Positions 45,346 through 48,977 of a stretch of 48,977 bases of DNA are shown here, one piece after another (within the stretch, counting starts at the first letter, position 1; each line of letters starts with the position of its first letter). The stretch covers positions 1 to 48,977 of the forward strand of contig JAJVIG010000037.1 in NCBI GenBank assembly GCA_022072145.1. Direction: 5' to 3'. The DNA is from Pseudomonadales bacterium. Its GTDB lineage: Bacteria > Pseudomonadota > Gammaproteobacteria > Pseudomonadales > UBA5518. The position numbers and the translations under genes are program-made. The notes beneath the pieces were generated by a model, which did not search any database, was not told the DNA's origin, and saw only the letters and a program-made list of their open reading frames with translations.

Positions 45346-45488
45346 GTTCGGCCGGCGGCCGAACTCATGTCCGGGCACAGCCCGGACCTACACGAACGAC
45401 GCCGCAGGTTCGGCCTGCGGCCGAACTCGTGTCCGGGCACAGCCCGGATCTACGCGAACGACGCCGCAGGTTCGGCCTGCGGCCGAAC
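45342..45488. repeat. Tandem array of REP-like palindromes after the photolyase gene
   Basis: Five units alternate: type A at 45342-45364, inverted B at 45369-45391, A at 45404-45426, inverted B at 45431-45453, A at 45466-45488. A and B are joined by 4 bases (TCAT/TCGT), and the pairs are separated by 12 bases (RCGAACGACGCC). This gives a 62-base period repeated about 2.4 times. The first GTAG supplies the photolyase stop. It is the clearest composite (BIME-like) array in the window. Confidence 0.9.
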
Positions 45489-45507
45489 ATCTTGAATGTA
45501 CGCGCAG

Positions 45508-45535
45508 CGATCCATCGCCTTCGCGCAGACGTAAC
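45508..45535 (+). promoter_or_regulatory. Predicted ECF promoter of the DUF2878 operon
   Basis: CGATCC (45508-45513), 16 bases, CGTAAC (45530-45535). It differs from the TGATCC sites of the locus only at the first base and has the same spacing and CGTA core. It lies about 75 bases before the DUF2878 start, downstream of the REP array, and would make the second operon part of the same regulon. Confidence 0.6.
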
Positions 45536-45610
45536 GAGGGCAGCAGCAGCGGACGGGCCCTATGAGGCGCCACCTGTCACCCCGCTGCGAATGCACCACC
45601 GGAGGCAGCG

Positions 45611-46132
45611 ATGACACGCGCGCGCGCGATCAACGCCGTGATGTACCAGCTCGGCTGGTTCGCCTGCGTGCTCGGCGGCAACGCCTGGGCGCTGCTTGCG
45701 CTCGCACTGTTCGTTCCCCTGCACCAGCGGTACTGCGTGCAACGGCCCGCCGAATGGGGCTTCGTGCTGCTCGCGGGCGCGCTCGGGCTCGCGATGGACC
45801 TTGCGTGGGCGCGCGCCGGCGTGATCGGCTTCCACGGCACCCTGGGCTTCGGCGCGGCACCGTGGCTCGCCGTGCTGTGGCTGATGTTCGCGACCACGCT
45901 GCAGCATGCGCTGGCCGCGCTGCAGACGCGCCTCGCGCTCGCCGCGCTGCTCGGTGCGGTCGCGGGGCCGGTGAGCTACCTGGCCGGCATCGCACTCGGC
46001 GCGGCGAGCACTCCGCTCGCGGCGTGGGAGTTCGCCGCACTGCTCGCTCCGGCGTGGCTGCTGCTGACGCCGCTGCTGGCGTGGCTGGCGCGCCGCGCAA
46101 GCGCGCCGGCGCTTCAGGGAGCCACGACATGA
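45611..46132 (+). CDS. DUF2878 family membrane protein
   Basis: This is a 173-residue integral membrane protein with about five hydrophobic segments (NAVMYQLGWFACVLGGNAWALL, WGFVLLAGALGLAMDLAWA, APWLAVLWLMFATTLQHAL, LAALLGAVAGPVSYLAGIALGA, FAALLAPAWLLLTPLLAWLA). The family is of unknown function. DUF2878 genes are often found beside CFA-synthase-like and photolyase genes in proteobacteria, which agrees with the arrangement here. The ATG follows GGAGGCAGCG. Its stop overlaps the next start (ATGA). It is predicted to be the first gene of a second ECF-controlled operon. Confidence 0.85.
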   Translation: MTRARAINAVMYQLGWFACVLGGNAWALLALALFVPLHQRYCVQRPAEWGFVLLAGALGLAMDLAWARAGVIGFHGTLGFGAAPWLAVLWLMFATTLQHALAALQTRLALAALLGAVAGPVSYLAGIALGAASTPLAAWEFAALLAPAWLLLTPLLAWLARRASAPALQGATT

Positions 46133-46941
46133 ACCTGCGCGCCCGCCTCGGCCTCGGCGCGCTGATCGTCGCGTTGCCCTCGCTCGCCTGCGGTGGCGCC
46201 ATCGAGCGGCTCAGCGGCGTCGCGCGCCAGCCCGACGGCGGCGCCGTCGCGTACCGCGAGATCCACGAGATCGACGGCGACACGCATCGCATCGAGTACC
46301 TCGGGGCCGACGGCACGGCGATTGCGCGCAAATGGCTGGACTACCGCTGCAGCGACAGTGCGCCGGCCTTCGAGCAGCTCGACCTGCGCGACGGTTCGCG
46401 CCTCGGCGCACGCTGGGAAGACGGCACCTATGTGCTGCTGCGCGACGACGCCAGCCGCGCCGTCCACACCAGGGCGCCGCTGGTCGGCAGCTCGGGTTTC
46501 GACCGTTTCGTGCGCGAGCACCACGCGCGGCTCGCCGCCGGCGAACGCATCGCCTTCGATTTCGCGCTGCCCGCGCGCCTGCAGACGCTGCGCCTGCTGA
46601 TCGAGCGCACGGAGCCCGCGCGCGAGCTGCCCGGCGCGCAGCTGTGGTTGCGTATCGTGCCGGCGCAGTCGCTGCTGCGGGCCTTCGTCGCGCCGATCGT
46701 GCTGGCCTACGACGCCACGCCACGACTGCTGTACTACCGCGGACTGTCGAACCTCGCCGATGCGCGCGGTCGCTCGTTGCAGGTCGAGATCCTGTACGAC
46801 GCTTCGGCACCGGAGATGCCGAATGTGGCGATCTCCACCCCGTCGGCCCGGGCGGCCGCGATGCCCGCGGCACCGACTGAACCGCCCGCAGGCCCGGCGC
46901 GTATCCCCGCGCACTTCGCCTGCCAGGACGTCAACGCATGA
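46129..46941 (+). CDS. Exported protein of unknown function
   Basis: This is a 270-residue protein with a signal peptide (MNLRARLGLGALIVALPSLACGG; Cys21 may act as a lipidation site, although the lipobox is weak). The mature part has the segments AVAYREIHEIDGDTHRIEYL, ARWEDGTYVLL, GFDRFVREHHARLAAGERIAFDFALPARLQTL and PRLLYYRGLSNLADARGRSLQVEILYD. No characterised family is recognised. It is translationally coupled on both sides, with DUF2878 before and the SRPBCC-SDR gene after. This places it in the photooxidative stress locus, possibly in the envelope. Confidence 0.8.
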   Translation: MNLRARLGLGALIVALPSLACGGAIERLSGVARQPDGGAVAYREIHEIDGDTHRIEYLGADGTAIARKWLDYRCSDSAPAFEQLDLRDGSRLGARWEDGTYVLLRDDASRAVHTRAPLVGSSGFDRFVREHHARLAAGERIAFDFALPARLQTLRLLIERTEPARELPGAQLWLRIVPAQSLLRAFVAPIVLAYDATPRLLYYRGLSNLADARGRSLQVEILYDASAPEMPNVAISTPSARAAAMPAAPTEPPAGPARIPAHFACQDVNA

Positions 46942-48326
46942 ACCGCGAGATCACGCTCGACGAAACGATCGAGGTCGCACGTCCGCTGCACGAGGTCTTC
47001 GCCTACATCGCGGACTTCGCCAGCATCGAGCAGTGGGACCCCGCCGTGGCGCGCGCCGAGCGCCTCGGCGAAGGCCCGCCGGCGGTCGGCAGCGCATACC
47101 GCATCCACATGAAGGCGGGGTTCGCGCTGCACTACCGCGTCGTGGAGTTCGAGGCGCCGCGGCGCCTCGTGATGGACGTCACGTCACGACCGTTCACGGC
47201 GCGCGAGGAAATCCTGTTCGACGCCACGCAGCACGGCACGCGTGTGCGCTACATCGCGCGCTTCCGCTTCCGTGCGCCGCTCGCGGCGCTGGTGCGGGCC
47301 TTTCCGGCGGTGATGGACGGTGTGGCGCGCGACACGATGGCCGGCATGCGCCGCGCCCTCGAGGACCGCTTCGAGGCACCGCGCACCTCGCTCGCCACGG
47401 CGCTTGCCGATCGCCTCGTACTGCCGGGACTGTGGCAGTTCACGCGCTTCGGTTACCGCCGCGCGCAACGCCGCTGGCAGCCGTGCTCCGCCTGGCTGGG
47501 CGGACGCCACGCCGTGGTCACCGGCGCGAGCTCCGGGATCGGCTTCGCTACCGCGCAGGCGCTGGCGGCGCGCGGAGCCACCGTCACGCTGGTCGGGCGC
47601 GACGCGCGCCGCATGCGCGCCACCGCCGCCGACATCCGCCGCCTCGGCGGCAACGACGCGGTACGTGTCGAGATCGCCGACCTCGAACGCATGACCGACG
47701 TCGACGCACTGGTGGCGCGCCTGCGCAAGGCTGGCGAACCCATCCACATCCTGGTCAACAACGCCGGTGCGTTGTTCAATCCACGCCAGACCACCGCCGA
47801 GGGTCTGGAGCGCAGCTTCGCGCTGCTGCTGCTCGCACCGTACCGCCTGACCGAAGGCCTGCAGCCGCTGCTCGCTGCGGCCGGCGGCGCACGCGTGGTC
47901 AACGTGCTCTCCGGCGGCATGTACACGCAGCGCATCGACGTCGACGACCTGCAGAGCGAGCACGGCAACTACTCCGGCGCGGCGGCCTACGCGCGCGCCA
48001 AGCGTGGCCTGATGATCCTCACCGGGGAGTGGGCCAGCGCGTGGGCGAAGCAGCGCATCGTGGTCAACGCGATGCATCCTGGCTGGGCCGACACGCCCGG
48101 CATCGCGAGCGCGCTGCCGGCGTTCCGCCGCCTCACGCGCGCGGTGTTGCGCAACCCCGCCGAAGGCGCCGATACCGCCGTCTGGCTGGCCGCGGCGCCC
48201 GAGGCCGCCGACCTCAGCGGACGCTTCTGGCTGGACCACGAACCGCACCCCACCCACGTCTTCCCGCACACCCGCGAGACCGCGGCCGAGCGCCGGCGGC
48301 TGCTGGAGGCGCTGGCGGCGATCTGA
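46938..48326 (+). CDS. SRPBCC-SDR fusion protein
   Basis: This is a 462-residue two-domain protein. Residues about 1-150 form an SRPBCC (START/Bet v1-like) hydrophobic-ligand-binding domain (ITLDETIEVARPLHEVFAYIADFASIEQWDPAVARAERLGEGPPAVG). Residues about 185-445 form a classical short-chain dehydrogenase with the cofactor motif VVTGASSGIGFATAQAL, NNAG, and the catalytic Tyr-x3-Lys in AAYARAKRG. A C-terminal tail (FWLDHEPHPTHVFPHTRE) resembles DHRS12-like proteins. The fusion suggests a lipid or hydrophobic substrate bound by the first domain and oxidised or reduced by the second. It is the last gene of the DUF2878 operon; its ATG overlaps the upstream stop. Confidence 0.9.
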   Translation: MNREITLDETIEVARPLHEVFAYIADFASIEQWDPAVARAERLGEGPPAVGSAYRIHMKAGFALHYRVVEFEAPRRLVMDVTSRPFTAREEILFDATQHGTRVRYIARFRFRAPLAALVRAFPAVMDGVARDTMAGMRRALEDRFEAPRTSLATALADRLVLPGLWQFTRFGYRRAQRRWQPCSAWLGGRHAVVTGASSGIGFATAQALAARGATVTLVGRDARRMRATAADIRRLGGNDAVRVEIADLERMTDVDALVARLRKAGEPIHILVNNAGALFNPRQTTAEGLERSFALLLLAPYRLTEGLQPLLAAAGGARVVNVLSGGMYTQRIDVDDLQSEHGNYSGAAAYARAKRGLMILTGEWASAWAKQRIVVNAMHPGWADTPGIASALPAFRRLTRAVLRNPAEGADTAVWLAAAPEAADLSGRFWLDHEPHPTHVFPHTRETAAERRRLLEALAAI

Positions 48327-48354
48327 CGTTGCGCACGCGCGCCGGGGCCTGCGT

Positions 48355-48977
48355 TCACGCCAGGCGCGCGTCGATCAGCAGATTGCGCGGCGAGAGTTCG
48401 CGCGCGCAGAAGGTTCCCACCCCGACCCGGTAGCCGGCCTCGAGCAGGTACTGCGCGCGATCGAGCACCAGCCACAGTTCCAGCACACGGCGGAACCGGT
48501 GGCGTACCAGGTCGAGCGCGGTCACGTGGCGAAAGCGCTCCTCCCCGGCGCGTTCGTAGCGCGCGAAATCGGTTGCTGCCGGCAGCCGCAAGGCCTTCGA
48601 CGCCGCCACCTCGCGGCAGTACGCCGCGAAGCCACGCCGCAGCACCGCCGCCGCTTGTGGCGGCAACGGCAGGTACTCGTCCAGCCCGCGCAGTTCGCGC
48701 TGCAGCAGGTCGAAGCCGAGCTGCCACTGCTGCACACGCTGGCGATGGCGCCGCGCGTGCCCCGGCGCGGTGACGGTTTCCTGCACCGCGGTGCGCAGGT
48801 CGGCGAGCGCGAGCGGCGGCGCCTGCCCGGCTCCCGCACGCGAGAGCACCAGCGCGGCGTCGGGCGGCATCAGGTGGTAGCAACATGGCGCGCACGACAG
48901 CGCCGCGACGCGCGCCGCGGCACCGGCCTCGAGCAGCCGCCGGTGCAGCATCCCGCAGGCGTGCAGCGCGAGCGCGT
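48355..48977 (-). CDS. SAM-dependent methyltransferase-like protein (5' end outside window)
   Basis: The reading frame is open to the right edge of the window, so only the C-terminal 206 or so residues are visible. The visible part begins ALALHACGMLHRRLLEAG, followed by AALSCAPCCYHLM. This LHACGxL...CCYH arrangement is typical of the C-terminal half of a methyltransferase family related to METTL25-type proteins. The remainder is helical and basic and ends with ELSPRNLLIDARLA. It is convergent with the SRPBCC-SDR gene, 28 bases away, and is probably not part of the stress locus. The substrate is unknown. Confidence 0.75.
   Translation of the reverse strand, partial: ALALHACGMLHRRLLEAGAAARVAALSCAPCCYHLMPPDAALVLSRAGAGQAPPLALADLRTAVQETVTAPGHARRHRQRVQQWQLGFDLLQRELRGLDEYLPLPPQAAAVLRRGFAAYCREVAASKALRLPAATDFARYERAGEERFRHVTALDLVRHRFRRVLELWLVLDRAQYLLEAGYRVGVGTFCARELSPRNLLIDARLA

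Noticed and set aside
45342..45488. Regular palindromic repeats considered as a small CRISPR array
   Set aside because: The units alternate between two different palindromes with conserved 4- and 12-base linkers and no unique spacers; they fit composite REP elements.

Overview
The window is a high-GC, gene-dense chromosomal segment with 31 protein genes, two of them cut by the window edges. It has no rRNA, tRNA or CRISPR array that I can recognise, and no gene-free stretch above 300 bases; the longest is the repeat-filled gap at 45346-45610. The gene set suggests a gammaproteobacterium: a ydbH-ynbE-ydbL cluster, the fusion-type malic enzyme MaeB, a BarA/GacS-like hybrid kinase, lemA-TPM-TPM, an UrcA protein, imuAB and GTAG-headed REP repeats. 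I cannot name the genus from sequence alone.

Layout. 1-2065: the SOS mutagenesis pair imuA (truncated) and imuB, without dnaE2 next to it. 2159-4405: an orphan molybdopterin oxidoreductase. 4406-9377 (minus): acxABC, an acetone-carboxylase-type ATP-dependent ketone carboxylase, with visibly lower GC than its surroundings. 9444-15165 (minus): a tightly coupled operon of a hybrid histidine kinase, then rfbF, rfbG and a C-methyltransferase, which makes a CDP-linked 6-deoxy sugar, probably C-methylated. 15312-15710 (minus): an UrcA protein. 15953-18873: ydbH-ynbE-ydbL, the envelope lipid-transport bridge. 18972-21260: maeB. 21353-24880 (minus): a CrtI-like FAD oxidoreductase, then the operon lemA-TPM-TPM. 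24973-28978: a three-gene signalling operon (CHASE3 kinase, Rcp1-like receiver, REC-PAS-PAS-GGDEF cyclase). 29148-31823: a P2-type cation ATPase. 31888-39029: a giant RTX protein facing a second RTX protein and a GNAT acetyltransferase.

39156-48326 is the most coherent system in the window, a ChrR/RpoE-type photooxidative (singlet-oxygen) stress locus. The minus-strand operon encodes an ECF sigma factor and its zinc-binding ChrR anti-sigma factor. Facing it are a flavin oxidoreductase, DUF1365, a cyclopropane-synthase-like methyltransferase and photolyase, all with overlapping start and stop codons. A second operon follows: DUF2878, an exported protein and an SRPBCC-SDR fusion. Three promoter-like sites with one architecture (T/CGATCC, 16 bases, CGTA) sit before the sigma operon, the flavin-enzyme operon and the DUF2878 operon. 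They tie the locus together as one predicted autoregulated regulon. The methyltransferase lacks two expected bicarbonate-pocket residues, so the lipid product may be a methyl-branched or furan fatty acid rather than a cyclopropane one.

Across the window, REP-like palindromes with a GTAG head lie between genes. In four cases the TAG of the head is the stop codon of the adjacent gene.
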